Position numbers and translations under genes: made by a program
Shown: positions 11,747-23,800 of the stretch, in pieces
Numbering within the stretch: position 1 is the stretch's first letter
Layout of the letters: each line of letters begins with the position of its first letter
Assembly: GCA_904066235.2 (NCBI GenBank)
Contig: CAJFCV020000001.1
Location: 6,882,001 to 6,946,000 of the forward strand
DNA length: 64,000 nt
Direction: 5' to 3'
Source of the DNA: Bursaphelenchus xylophilus
Lineage: Eukaryota; Nematoda; Chromadorea; Rhabditida; Aphelenchoididae
Notes under the pieces: generated by a model
What the model was told of the DNA's origin: nothing
Database searches by the model: none
What the model saw: only the letters and a program-made list of their open reading frames with translations

Positions 11747-13566
11747 ATGTCGGAACCCACTCTCCAAAAGGTAACATAATTAATCTTGGCCACGTCACTT
11801 CCAATTGGAATTCTTTTGTTTCTAATTCACCGATTTTCAGTTGGACTTGCTGTTGCTCCGACTAGCCGAGGTGGCGCCTCTCAAAACCCACAAATACTTT
11901 CGAGTGGCTGTTCCCCAAGCGTTGACTGGACAGAACTTGGTGCAAATCCTCCACGAACTCCTCAACCTCGAGGATTCGACCGAGTCCATTCATTTAGCGA
12001 CCTTGTTGTTACATTATGGATTTATCTTTGCAGTGATTGAGCCGTCGAATGTTGTCAAAGACGACAATACTCTCTATCGTATACAACTTCCTTATTTTTG
12101 GCCATCTCATGCCAAGAACGTTGATAATATCGAATATGGTGAGTCTGCGAGGAGTACACATAATTTTTCATTACATTGATCTGATACATCCAAACTGTTT
12201 ACAACTTATGTGATTACAAAAAATAGTTAGTATTAGTACAGGGCGCACAGTATTTTCCCAGGAGACAGATTTTACTATTTCTTCTGTCAAAATGGTTGTT
12301 TTTTCACTTGAGGTCACAAATAATTAGAACCAACGCTTCGCTTAACGGTTTTACAGTACCACGAACACAAAATAAATTAAAAAACTGTTTAAAAAAATAA
12401 TTTGGTAGTTAATATTTCAGCAATTTATTTGAATAAACGACTTATGAGGAACGAACAAAAACATGGACTGGAAGAAGAAGAGATCGAACATTACAATAAA
12501 CTGGCTGAACTTCTTGCCCACATGTGGGGATTCATCACAATTCAGGCTGAAATGCAGGTCAAAATCCAGAAAGAAAAAAAGAAAAGCGAGAAGGTTGTAT
12601 TTGACAGTGAAGAGAGAGCCTTCTGGCGACTGCGACGTCCTTTTGGCCCAGGACAACCCAACTGTCTAGAAAAATCAATGCAGAAAATAGAACGACGCCT
12701 CAGGAAATGCACCTTACAAGGCCATCGCCAGCGTGTCGAAAGACTCAAGTTGGCCCTTAAAACAAAGCCCTGGCTGAAGGCCATGAAGGCTAGCGATACG
12801 ATGGTCGCTTCTGTAGAACATATGCAAGATTACGACTCTTTCTTGTCCGCTCCCCATCCTCCAAATCCTTGGATCACCGACGATACCTCACTCTGGACTT
12901 TGAACACTGATGCGTATGTCATTTTTTTTTTTTTTGATCTACAAGCTGTGTATTATTGTGCAATTCATTGTGAATATTTCAGTGTTGAGGTCCCAACCGA
13001 AAGACGGGTCAAACGATGGGGCTTGAGTGTTCAAGAATTGGTCAGAGACTCGATTGGTCGACAAGTACGTTCTTTATCTTAGTGAATGATTGTAAAGTTT
13101 AGGTGCTTGAAACATTTTTGGAATCAGAATTCTCGTCGGAGAATATAAGATTTTGGTCAGCTGTTCAAGATCTCAAGTATTCTCCAAATAGCCAAATCCA
13201 GGAAAAATCCCAGCAAATTCGAGACGATTACCTGGCCCCCGGAGCACCAAATCAAGTAAACGTTACTTACAACTAGTCAAGGTTAATTGGTTTAAGGTAA
13301 ATGTTGACTCTCGCACCCTCGAAGAAACCCTCAAATGTCTGGAGAATCCGAAAGTTCCCCCTCGATTTGCCTTCTGGTGTGCCGAAGAGCATGTTTTTAC
13401 TCTAATGAGCAAAGACTCTTATCCAAGGTTCCTTAGATCACAGATATACAAGGGAATCCTTCAAGCAGCCCAACAACAAGGTAGGTGAGGATTGTTTTAC
13501 AATTACCGATGATATATAGGAAAGTCGAAGACCTTTATCATATCTAAATTCAAACCCAGCAAGTAA
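11747..13566 (+). CDS. R7-family RGS protein (EAT-16/EGL-10/RGS7 type)
   Basis: GTPase-activating protein for Go/Gq alpha subunits; in worms this family (EGL-10, EAT-16) sets synaptic signalling strength with the G-beta-5 subunit GPB-2. Seven exons (11747-11770, 11841-12138, 12421-12913, 12983-13064, 13103-13255, 13297-13480, 13520-13566) give 426 residues. Domains in order are DEP (residues about 8-100, with YRIQLPYFWPS), DHEX helical extension (RAFWRLRRPFGPG), G-gamma-like GGL (ending YDSFLSAPHPPNPWITDD), and RGS (ERRVKRWGLS, SSENIRFWSAVQDL, DSYPRFLRS). The short N-terminus and total length are nearer EAT-16 and RGS7 than the long EGL-10. Start chosen: an ATG just before a 70-bp intron, giving SEPTLQKLDLLLLRLAE, which aligns with the RGS7 start region. 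All four domains are intact. Confidence 0.92.
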
Positions 13567-14204
13567 CCGTCCATTCCTCCTTCAGTACATCATCTCAGGT
13601 AAGAGTTGATTTGCCTTTAGCGATTACCCTTTAGGTATATGGAACGACCTTCTCAATACGGGTCTCACTGCCAAACAGAAAATCAGTCAAGAATCACTGC
13701 CCATTCAATGAATCAACGCTCCGCTGGTCTTATGTTCTTATTCCAATCTAATTGTCTATTATCACATCGCCGCTACCCTTTTTGGCAGTTTTATTTATTT
13801 CATTCCTTGTTCTTAAAGCCAATGTTCTCTGTAAAACGCTTTTATCCAGAATTTCGCCACAGATTTAGGTATAACACAGAATTCACCGCTTGCCCCCCCC
13901 CCCCCCCATGCCCCGGCCCCCACCAATTTTTCCCGTCCAAACTCGGGTATACATCATGACATTATTTATTTCGTCATTGTCTTCCCACGCCAGCAATGAT
14001 TGTTTTGAATCTACTTACTACACATTACAGGTATTACAAGTTTAATCTTTACCTCCGGGTTCATCGCACAGGGCTCTAATTGTTTCCATAATGTATAAAT
14101 GAAGCATCATTATCCTATTTATTTCGAGTGGTTGCTTTAATGAATTCTATTAAATTGTTACAAAAAGGTTATTTAAATAGTTTCTATTTACATTTTCTCC
14201 ACAG
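13567..14204. other. Tail-to-tail intergenic region with a C-tract
   Basis: It separates the RGS (+) and MCRS1 (-) stop codons. No gene was recognised. Positions about 13893-13907 are an uninterrupted C run followed by further C-rich sequence, a type of tract prone to slippage and assembly error. The rest is A/T-rich 3' UTR-like sequence. Confidence 0.4.
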
Positions 14205-15700
14205 TTACCGTTGGTATGAAGTTGAGTTAGGTTCAGTCTTATGAAGGGTAGTAGACGTAGGCTCGCGCTGGTCATAGACGTCATGATTCCGGCAGAACAT
14301 CAAACGAAGCAATCCTATTTCGAGCATCGAATTGTTGTGCAATTCGACGTTGTTCCCTCGGGGCAATGGATCCTTGTCCACGTACATACTAGCGTTCCCA
14401 ATATTGTAAATGACAGCCCTGCCTTTGTGATCGATCTTTAGGACCGCCTGTCTCCGACTGATGTGTGCGGTAGGCCCTTCGAAGGCTAAGTTGACATCGA
14501 CACGATGTTTCTGCGTACTTCGCCCAATCAAAACACGATCTTTCCTTATGTCAAAGGACACACATCGTCCTTTTAATACCGCCAGAGTGTCGCGGTCAAA
14601 TTGAAGAGCATTAGACACCCCCGTAACGGCTTTTGTTACCACTTTCTCCCATTCGTCCATATCAATCATACTGTTAAACAAATCCTGTGCTACATTTCTG
14701 TGATCAGCATTATTTGGAAGGATGATCGTATCATTTCTTTCAACATTACCTTGGCGCTCCATCTGCAAGACAACATGTTATATTAAATTATTGAACGCAC
14801 CCTTATTAACTCCTCGTCAAACACTGGAACAGTCTGCTCACATAGAAGATTGTAATGTTTCATGTACCGCCAATGATCCTCAAGTGATGCAGGTGTCCTA
14901 CAAGGATGAAACACATGCCTGTGCTGACTCAAAAGGTTCTCAAACATTGTGAAATGAGTAGTTATCCTGAAGGGAGTCAGAGTCATAAGGATTTCCTCTT
15001 CCTCGACCGAAAAGGGAACTTTCGATTGAATATGCATAATTTGATCCTGTGACACTTTTTCTATCCTCTCCATAGTGGCCTTGTTGATTGTATCGTCATA
15101 AAGAATCCCATACCACCTTGAATCAATCTCTGCGAGAGTAAACGTCTTTGAAAATGGAGTAGAACAATGAACCGCATTCAAATCACACAACTAAATAATA
15201 GATAACATATCATTTTAGAAACATACATGACTAACAGATGACATGAGTAATATATCGTCCTGAACTGTCCACCGTTTGAAGATGTCGTTTAAAAGTGAAG
15301 AAGTTGCTGTAGGTCTGTCCGACTCGTTAACGGGTTTGTTTGGCAATCTTTGGCTAGCAAACGCACTGGAAGGTTCCGTTATATCGGAAAAATTCTTACG
15401 TTAGTTTTGACCCCATCTGAAGTTTCTCCCTTCTTTTTCGATCGTTTAGAAAACTTTTATCCTCGAATTCTTTCATCTGAATTAAACTTACAATAATTTT
15501 TGAAGGAAACAAGATGCAAATCTATGTATAGATAGATGATATCGATAACCTACCATAACTAAGTCCGGGGACATTCTATCCGATTTTTTCTTCAAAACAC
15601 CCTTTACGACAGGGACGCTTTCTACGATCTCGTCGTCGAACTTCGGTCGCTTGATATCTCTGGTTGAACGGCGTATTTTTTGATCATCCAAATCGGTCAT
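14205..15700 (-). CDS. MCRS1 (microspherule protein 1) homologue
   Basis: FHA-domain nuclear protein of the NSL/INO80-associated group; in animals it acts in transcription, nucleolar function and centrosome/spindle work. Five exons (14205-14762, 14801-15190, 15227-15365, 15400-15476, 15554-15700) give 436 residues. The N-terminal MCRS domain has FKRWTVQDDILLMSSV, a frame-matching counterpart of the human WQPQDDLLLINAV block, then IDSRWYGILYDD and IQSKVPFSVEEEEIL. After a linker the FHA domain begins near LAVLKGRCVSFD and contains RVLIGRST, a histidine/serine pair at HISRRQ, and an N-containing loop at NNSMLEIG, the expected phosphothreonine-binding positions. The start codon precedes basic nuclear-signal-like sequence (RRSTRDIKRPK). 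Introns are 34-77 bp. Confidence 0.9.
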
Positions 15701-16741
15701 AGTCAACTTAAAGTCAGTCAAACAATATCCCACAATCTATGTCGAGAATGAAATTGATATAACGATAACACTCTTTCGCAGAAGATCTGTCTACCGCGGT
15801 AAAGCACGGCTGTTCCACACCGAAGAAAAGCGGTCTTCGTCTCGTAATTTTTTGAAGCGGGGGCGCAGCTCGCGGAAGCCAAAAATGAAGAGCCGGTCCG
15901 GCGAACTGCGCCCAAGCTTGGGAAAGTTACTATTATGCAAAAAAGGCGTTGATCTAGATGTTTGGCATTGTAAAATAGACGGGCCGGGTCGGCTAGGGTT
16001 CGGAAAATTCGGGTATATTCACCACGCGGGCATATACCCGGGTATATACCCGAAATCACGGGTATATTCGGGTATTTATAAAAGTAGCCCAATATATTTA
16101 GAACCAACATGAAGTCGTTCGTAGCCCATTCATTAACTTGATCACGTTTGGAGTGATATTCTTTATTTTCTCAACTACAGCAAACAAAACTGGTACAGGG
16201 TGGGGCATCTTCGTGGCCGATTTGAATTGGCTATAACTTTTTTAGTTTGTCGCCAAATCTTAAAATTCTTTTTTTCTCCTGAATCCTCAGACGTCCCCAT
16301 TTTGTTTAATGCCATATATGTCATATATACGTGGGTTTAGATCATAGTTATTGGTCTTATTCCTTTGAGTTTATTTTTTCGGTCGTTTTTCCGGCTTTTT
16401 CGACGTGTGTGAAAGTCATTAGAAAAATGACTTTTCTGCGAATTTTGTCATGAAAAGTTTCATGCCTATTCCTGCCGTCAAGAGTACCGTTTCCACGAAA
16501 AATCAACTTTTCCGCACAAAGCTGGCGCGAAAGCGTTTTATTATTATGGAAACAAAAATAGCTTGATAACTGTTATTTCTTCGAAAAAATGAGCAAAGAG
16601 ATTACATAACAATGTTTATTAACAAACATAACCAATTAATAACAAATAAAGGCATAAAAGAGATGAGTAGAAACAGATTCCGTCTAAAACCGAGGATATT
16701 AGATATTGTTAATGTTTCACCTGGAAGGCAACACGTGAGTA
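15701..16741. repeat. Intergenic repeats, including GGGTATAT palindrome and element ends
   Basis: No gene. At 16010-16080 there is a compound palindrome of GGGTATA(T) and TATACCCG units; a related copy lies at about 53855-53905. At 16195 a TA-flanked CAGGGTGGGG end begins the same repeat family whose other end is at 29440-29453. At 16435-16540 there is a diverged piece of the 449-bp MITE family seen at 21242 and 52833. Confidence 0.5.
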
Positions 16742-18310
16742 CAGTGCGCGACAAAATTATAACCGCACTGTAGAAATTGCTGTAACTTTTTTGGTTGCCA
16801 ATAGAAATGTGTCATATTTGGCGCCAATATGCACTAGTATGCTACGAATCATGTGCCAAAATATTATTTCGGTAGATTTCCTCAATTTGAAAAAAAGTTG
16901 AAAAAACCAAAATTTTGGTGATTTTCTTTGCGACAGTTATAACCGCGCTTACGGATTTGGCTAATTGGCCTAATTAAACCACTGAATAACAATGGCTAAT
17001 GTTTAGTTGCGTTTCCTGAGGCTTCAATAACGTCATTTTAATAGCCGGGAATACTCAGGCCTAGCTTTTTTAACCTCTTATGGCTAATATTGCTCCATAA
17101 ACGGAAAAGAGCCTCTTTTAGCTCGGTTACGGTAGAATACTGCTTGCTGTTACAGCGTAATTCACGAACCAGAAAGCCCCACACGTTATCTTACTGATTT
17201 ATATCAAAGGAGCATGCAGTCAAGTTCAGGGTAGCAATTCTTTGCTTTTCAAGGAACTGCTTTGTCGACCAGCTAAGGTGGATGCGGTCATTGTCCTGCA
17301 TTAACGTGTAGTCTGGTTCCCAATACGGCACCAGATGTTTGCCAAGGTTCTCCTGATACTCCAGGCTATTCATTTGAATTGATGCGGCCGCCAACGGAAG
17401 CACTCCGGTTTCTTCTAAGGCACCCCAAATCTTCAACGAGCCACCTCCAACATTAAGGCGCGAGAGGTAGCGCTGTTCTCTTATGATTTTATGCCAGTTA
17501 TATGTGTAATGTGTGAAGCCGTCAGGGGCATCGTTTAGCTGCAGAATCTCCAAGGAATTCGTTTCTGAGCGGCGTGATTCTGACCTTTGACCAATTAAAC
17601 TGTTTTGTCAATGTCACCTTGGCAAATCTCGGCCGCGCACTGCCGTGAACCCGGGCCAGCTGAGGTCACAACTTCATATGACGCCCACTGATGACGTAAC
17701 TGTGTCTTACAACCCTCAGCATAGATTTCCTGCTACAATTGAGGCCTATTTCTTATTTTATATGAGCCCAGGGGGTTGTGGGGTTGGAAGCTCGGCGGAT
17801 ATACTTGCCTTTTCTCTGCCGCAGTGTCACACCTTTTTCACCAGAACGTTTAGATTTGTTATATGCTTCTGGGTTAGTCAGTTAGCTACTGGTAAACTCT
17901 GTCCGAACGGCCTACCTGAGCCGAAATCCCTCGTTTTCCGATTATGGAGCAATATTAGCCATAAGAGGTTAAAAAAGCTAGGCCTGATTGTGAGTATTCC
18001 CAGCTATTAAAATGACGTTATTGAAGCCTCAGGAAACGCAACTAAACATTAGCCATTGTTATTCAGTGGTTTAATTAGGCCAATTAGCCAAATCCGTAAG
18101 TGCGGTTATAATTTTGTCGCAAAGAAAATCACCAAAATTTTGGTTTTTTTCAACTTTTTTTCAAATTGAGGAAATCTACCGAAATAATATTTTTGGCACA
18201 TGATTCGTAGCATACTAGTGCATATTGGCGCCAAATATGACACATTTCTATTGGCAACCAAAAAAGTTACAGCAATTTCTACAGTGCGGTTATAACTTTG
18301 TCGCGCACTG
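16742..18310 (-). mobile_element. Tc1-like DNA transposon with about 365-bp inverted ends
   Basis: A 1569-bp element flanked by TA on both sides (16740-16741 and 18311-18312), with termini CAGTGCGCGAC and GTCGCGCACTG. The inverted repeats extend inward for about 360 bp and include the 3' end of the transposase frame. On the minus strand, about 17191-17553 encodes a decayed Tc1 transposase piece with YWEPDYTLMQDNDRIH, the second catalytic-aspartate block. The downstream DLNP-like block is broken by a stop. It is non-autonomous and long dead. The internal CGCGCACTG at about 17633-17641 equals the end of the copy at 7338-8190. Confidence 0.75.
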
Positions 18311-18591
18311 TATTTAGTACATCCAAAAGTTGGATCGTGAAATTTAGTTCTGCAGTGTGTTCGTAAAGTGTTATTATGGTTCCCTTCCATTCGGAAGGAT
18401 AATTTGCTTCAAAGTCACGTCTGACGGCCTCCAAGTAGAAAAACTTTTCTAGAAAAAGCAGAATTCTGCTTTGAAGACTTCGAAAAGAAAGCAGGAGAAA
18501 GCCTTGGCATCGCAATATTTCCTGTCGAGACCCAACCCCATCGAATATTTGGATGATCAATGCTCCATTGTTAAATGCGTGGAAAATTTAA

Positions 18592-19048
18592 CAAGGAAAG
18601 TACTTCTATGGGGTATGAAGTTACAGGTCGAGTCATATATCAAAAAATTCGCAAAATTTTTCTGATTCAGAATATGTAAAAATTAGCTGCCTAATTTTGG
18701 TTTGTAAGGGTGAAAAAACCCTCGGAACTTTTCTCGAAACACCACGCAAATGCCTTTTTGACCAAGTTTCTACCAAATCAAAAGCTTGTTTTAGAGTTAA
18801 AGTAAACCCTAGCATCTTTACAAGCCTCAAAATATCAAGTTTAATTTATAATACACCTTAATTAGTAGTTCCAATGTAAAAAAGGCGCATTTTCATGGTG
18901 TTGCGAGAAAAGTTCCGAGAGTTTTTTCACCCTTACAAACCAAAATTAGGCAGCTAACTTTTACATATTCTGAATCACAAAAATCTTGCGAATTTTTTGA
19001 TATATGACTCGACCTGTAACTCCATACCCCATAGAAGTACTTTCCTCG
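18592..19048. mobile_element. CAAGG-ended foldback MITE, TAA target duplication
   Basis: A 457-bp palindromic element: arms of about 155 bp, 18592-18745 and 18895-19048, with contents such as GAAGTTACAGGTCGAGTC. The termini CAAGGAAAGTACTT and AAGTACTTTCCTCG are flanked by TAA on both sides (18589-18591 and 19049-19051). It has no coding capacity. A 3-bp TWA duplication is the rule for PIF/Harbinger-type elements, so it is probably a Tourist-like MITE. The same arms bound the much larger insertion at 54813-56618. Confidence 0.75.
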
Positions 19049-19051
19049 TAA

Positions 19052-20452
19052 AGAAAATCTGAGCGTCGCATTTCGCACACTTCCCTTGTCATTTATAGAA
19101 ATTAGAGTGTTTTGATCAGTTTATTTTCTGGTCCAAATCGAATATGAGAACCAGAAATTTTATTGACCGCAATGGAACTCTGGGTATTTCTTACAAGGGC
19201 TCGGCAAAACCTCGTCCCTTTTCTTGAAATATACCCTCGCGCCATAAAGTCCCGAGAATTTTGCAAAGAGCGTTTTTTTCTTTTTTTTCGCAAACGCCGC
19301 GGGCCGCGGCGTTTCCCCGCTTTTGCGCTAGCGGTATGCACGTTCGCGCGAGCTTACTCCAATTTTTGATCCGCGATAAATGTGTCGGGACAGCATGGGA
19401 CGAAAGTGAAATACAATTTGAAAAAGCGTAAAGATTACTCTATCACCTTTAATTAGCTGCCTTACGTGCTAGCTAGCGGGCGTTTCTTAAAAATTCCCAA
19501 TTGGATTTTGGGACTCTTTATTCCTGAGAGGCTAGCGAGATCGAATAAAATATAAATATTGGTCACCAATGACATTTAATACAGGTTCAACCTAGATCGA
19601 ATAATACAAAAACACTTTCCGAGCTTGAAAGTTTCAGGTTAATGCTCGGAATGAGTGATTACGCGATGTTTTCGGTTTTTTAACCCAAGACCTACTAGGA
19701 TATTTCAAACATGTAAATTATTCGGGATAAAGCCAATTCAGAATCACAACGACATATTGATTTTCATCTATAGACTCAAAATGAAAAAATGCTTATTGAG
19801 ATCAAACTTACAGTAAAAAATAATTTTATAAAAAAAATTATTTTTTGGTTTAGGTTATCCGTGTTATCGATGTTTAGCTTTCCAAAATATCAATTATGGT
19901 AGCATAATTGTCTCAAGACAGTCACATCCCCGCATAGGGACGTTATACGCATAGTATAATTTATGAAAATTTTGAATTTTGCTTAAAATTTTGGTTTACA
20001 AAGTTTGTTAATGAACTTTATATTTTTTCCAAGGCGACTTGAAGGCTAATTGGCCTCTCAGTTGGTTTTGTGATTGTGAGATAAAAGAGTATCTTAAAGA
20101 AGTAGAACCTGACCACTATTTACAACACGAAATGCCACAACTTCGAAAAATCCGGATATATGAAATGTTAAGATGACCCATATTTTTTACTTCGATTTTA
20201 AGCCGCTAAATGACGCAAAACTATGTTCCCTTATCGTTTTCAAACTTATACAAGTACCACCGAAGCACTGCTTCGCTGTGTTTTTGAAAAACGAAGACCG
20301 CTTTTTTTCTCGAAAGAAGGGTTAGACCTAGAAAAAATGCTCGCTAGCCAGCATGTAAGGTAACTATAGCGGCTAATAAAAGTCGCTTCTAGGCCAGTTG
20401 TTTGCGCTCTTTCAAATGGTACATGTTTCAAGAAAAAACCCAGGGGACGATA
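19052..20452. other. Intergenic, no recognised gene
   Basis: Mostly A/T-rich sequence of low information. A CAAGGGCTCGG motif near 19195 resembles one end of the CAAGGG elements, but I found no partner end. A G/C-rich palindromic patch (GCCGCGGGCCGCGGC) lies at about 19293-19310. No protein family was seen on either strand. Confidence 0.3.
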
Positions 20453-20762
20453 TAAAGGTGGTCATATAAGAACTAAGAATTTTGTTTTCCCAAATCACGA
20501 TTTTCGGTGCACAAAAAAGTCGACGCCTAAATCGAAAAATTGGCGTCAACTTAATTTTTTCAGCACCGAATTCCGAAATGCGGTGCTGACTTGAGACTTT
20601 GTGCACTGATTTCGAAAAACTTGGAAAAATTTATTTCAGAATTCGGTGCCGAGAAAAAAAGTAAGTCGACGCCAGTTTTTCGATTCGGGCGTCGACTTTT
20701 TTGTGCATCGAAAATTGCGATTTGGGAAAACAAAATTCTTAATTCTTATATGACCACCTTTA
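20453..20762. mobile_element. 310-bp foldback MITE with TA flanks
   Basis: A near-complete palindrome: arms of about 150 bp with termini TAAAGGTGGTCATATAAGAA and its inverse, flanked by TA on each side. The arms contain repeated GTCGACGCC and CGGTGC motifs. It has no coding capacity. The TA duplication suggests mobilisation by a Tc1/mariner-type enzyme. It ends about 110 bp from the stop codon of the GRDP gene, so it probably lies in or beside the 3' UTR. Confidence 0.65.
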
Positions 20763-20869
20763 TATGTTGCCGCACCCTTGTACGTATGAGAGAATCATAT
20801 TATAAACTTGGTAACAGAAGAAACCCGTCGTTTTACTCTTAGAGATGGGAAGGGGTGTCCATAAGTACT

Positions 20870-23800
20870 TCAACCACATCCGCCACATCCTCCGCATCCT
20901 CCACAACCTGTAATAATATAATACAGTGGCGGCCAAGAAAAACAAATGTATAAAAATGTTTTCCCTAACTTCGCTGGGATGACTTGATAACCAGTAATAT
21001 GATGTGCTTTTAGAAGCCATTGGAAAGCTGCACGTCCATGCACTATCGATTGATAAAAAGATTTTAGATATTAAAATTTCGCGTCCCGAGATTTCGGGTC
21101 AGCGACAACTCGGGTCGCGGCACTTCGGGTGAACGACACCTCGGGTCAACGAGATTTCGGGTCAACGTTTAATAATTTCGCTTCGGGACTTGGGAAAAAG
21201 GATTTTTTGGAGAATTTTGGTTTCTTTTAAAATTTTGCTTACAGGGGAAGTACTTCAAGTGTGACTCTCAGATTTTCTTTAAATTTTGCACACACATCGG
21301 GTATGGACTAAATATCAATTCCTGAAAGTTTTAGCTCGCGCTTTGCGGGCGCCGCCGAGATATTGAACGATTTTTGCCGCCGAGAGAGCACGCTCAACGT
21401 GGAGAGCGGTCAGAGAGAAAAGCGCTTTTTGGCCATAACTTTGGCAGTTTCGTGCGGAAAAATTTGATTTTTTGTAGAAACATTATCCTTTACAGTTGAA
21501 ATAGGCATAAAACTTTTCGTGCCGAAATTCGGCAAAAAGTCCTAAATTTTCGCCGACTTTTGATCTAAAAATCTCGGTTGTTTCTGTAAAGCGCGAGCTA
21601 GGATTCTCGCATATATCTTAGAAAAAATTATTCTAAATTTATGCCAAGTTTCATCAAAATCTGAGCGTCACACTTCAAGTACTTCCCTTGTTAGAAAAAT
21701 AGTGTTTATAAGCGACGAGCAAATAAGAAAATCGTATCCATTGTTTATGTTTTTAACTGGATGCACGGGATTCTTAAAAATCAAATTCTCCAAAAAATCC
21801 TTTTTCCCAAGTCCCGAAGCGAAAACATTGCAAAATTTTGTTCAAATTCTCCAAAGGATTTCTTTTCGCAAGTCCCGAAGCGAAAACATTTTAAACATTT
21901 TTCAAATTTACCAAAAAAATCTTGTTTCCCAGTCCCGAAGCGAGAATATTAAACGGTATCGTTGACCCGAAATGTCGTTGACCCGAGGCACTGCAGGATG
22001 AGCCAAGTCTTTCTCCTTGGATGGTCAACTCTTCCTCTCAAAATTCTTTTTTGTCAAGATTAATATAAACTTCTTTATGTTTTAATCTGCATATTTCGAC
22101 AGGACAATAACCCCATAAGTAAGTTAAATTATCCCTCTTTCTGACTCTGCAACAATTTTTTGCATTACATGAGTTTATCCTTGCGTATTTAGACATTGTA
22201 GTAGGTATATAAATTTAGCTGAATGCGGTTCGTTCTTGCGATTCCATGAACGAAATTTGAAAGTCTTCCCCACAAAAGAACCGGCGTCGAGCCTTCTTGG
22301 TGCCAGAATTGTTTCAGCATGAAAGGACTTACAGTTTTTTTGTTGATTCGATTTTCGATATTACACTAGGTACTTTTGTCAAGTTGCAGGCAAAATCCAA
22401 TGTTTTTGGAGTTTAAACCCGGAAAACTACAAAGCTGAGCCATTACTAAACCGTCCCCAACATAAATATTCTTTCAAACCCGGGTTTGAGATGTCTCAGG
22501 GTCTAAGTGATCAAGTACAACGTGGATCTAAAAAAGTCTCAAATACCTCTCATTCTGTTCTAAACATTTTTCAGATCGATCAGGGACCTTTTAAATATGG
22601 TTTGCGAAGTATTAATACGCATCTATGGCCGCGGATACATCAAAACTGTTCCATACCTAAAATCTGAAAAAAAATTAAAAACGACAATAAAAGGGGGGAA
22701 ATCACTGTTACGACGTTAAGAATGCTAAAATAAAGTTTTATTGTCCATGTAGATCTTAAATGACGTAAAACGTGGCCTAATCTCGCCGTAAACTTACAAA
22801 AGTACCTAGTGTAATATCGAAAATCGAATCAACAAAAAAAGTGTAAGTCCTTTCACGCTGAAACAATTCTGCCACCAAGAAGGCTCGACGCCGGTTCTGT
22901 TGTGGGGAAGACTTTTAAATTTCGTTCATGGAATCGCAAGAACGAACAGCATTCAGCTAAATTTGTATACCTACAACAATGGCTAAATGCGCAAGGATAA
23001 ACTTACGTAATGCAAAAAATCATTGCATATATAGGAAGACGGTTAATTTAACTTACTTTTCGAGTTATTGTCCAGTCGATGTATGTAGATTGAAACATAA
23101 ATAAATTTATATTAATCTTGACAAAAAAGAATTTTGAGAGGAAGAGTTGACCATCCAAGGAGAAAGACTTGGCTCATCCTGCAGTGCGAGGTGTCGTTGA
23201 CCCGAAGTGTCGTAGCGCCCAAAATTTTAGCAAGGTTTTGTCCCAACTAGCCAAGAAAAAACAGCCAAAAATTTGACGTCCCGACTTTTCGGGTCGACGA
23301 CAGTTCGGGTCAACACAAAATCGATCGATACGGGGCGTAGGGCAGATGGATACCCAAAATAAGATATAGGAAGTGTCTACGAGGCCTGGCAAGGCCGTTG
23401 GATGGTCGGCGAAGGCTCGGCGGAGAATGGGCGAAACCTTGCAATATGCTCACCTTTTCTAATCTTCCTTGTTAGCTATTAATAACGTTAGTTTTCTTTA
23501 CCAAAATTTGCGGCGAAACTCTAACTGTCGCTGACCCGGAAAGTCGTAGCCCCGAAAATTTTACTCGTTGTCAAAATGAGGGGTGGCCACCTGACCGGGC
23601 CTGATTTTTACCGGGCCCCCAGAAAATGTTCATTTTCGCAATCAGTATGATCTATTAGCCTTAAGTCCACGTCTTACTCAAAAAATATTTTACAAATACT
23701 ATCTAACATTACTACTTACAAGGGATCGGCAAATAGTTGCACCCTGCTTTCTTAACGAAACATATATCATTTGAAAGAGCATTAAAAATAGTGTACAATG

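Noticed and set aside
13639..13959. 106-residue open frame downstream of the RGS gene
   Set aside because: It runs through the C-tract, has biased composition and no relatives; it lies in the 3' UTR.
16010..16080. Telomere-like GGGTATAT array
   Set aside because: The nematode telomere repeat is TTAGGC; this is a short palindromic patch with a second interstitial copy near 53880.
18279..18560. Gene fragment on the minus strand (RDFEANYPSEWKG region)
   Set aside because: It overlaps the Tc1-like terminus and has no recognisable family; most likely chance coding-like sequence.
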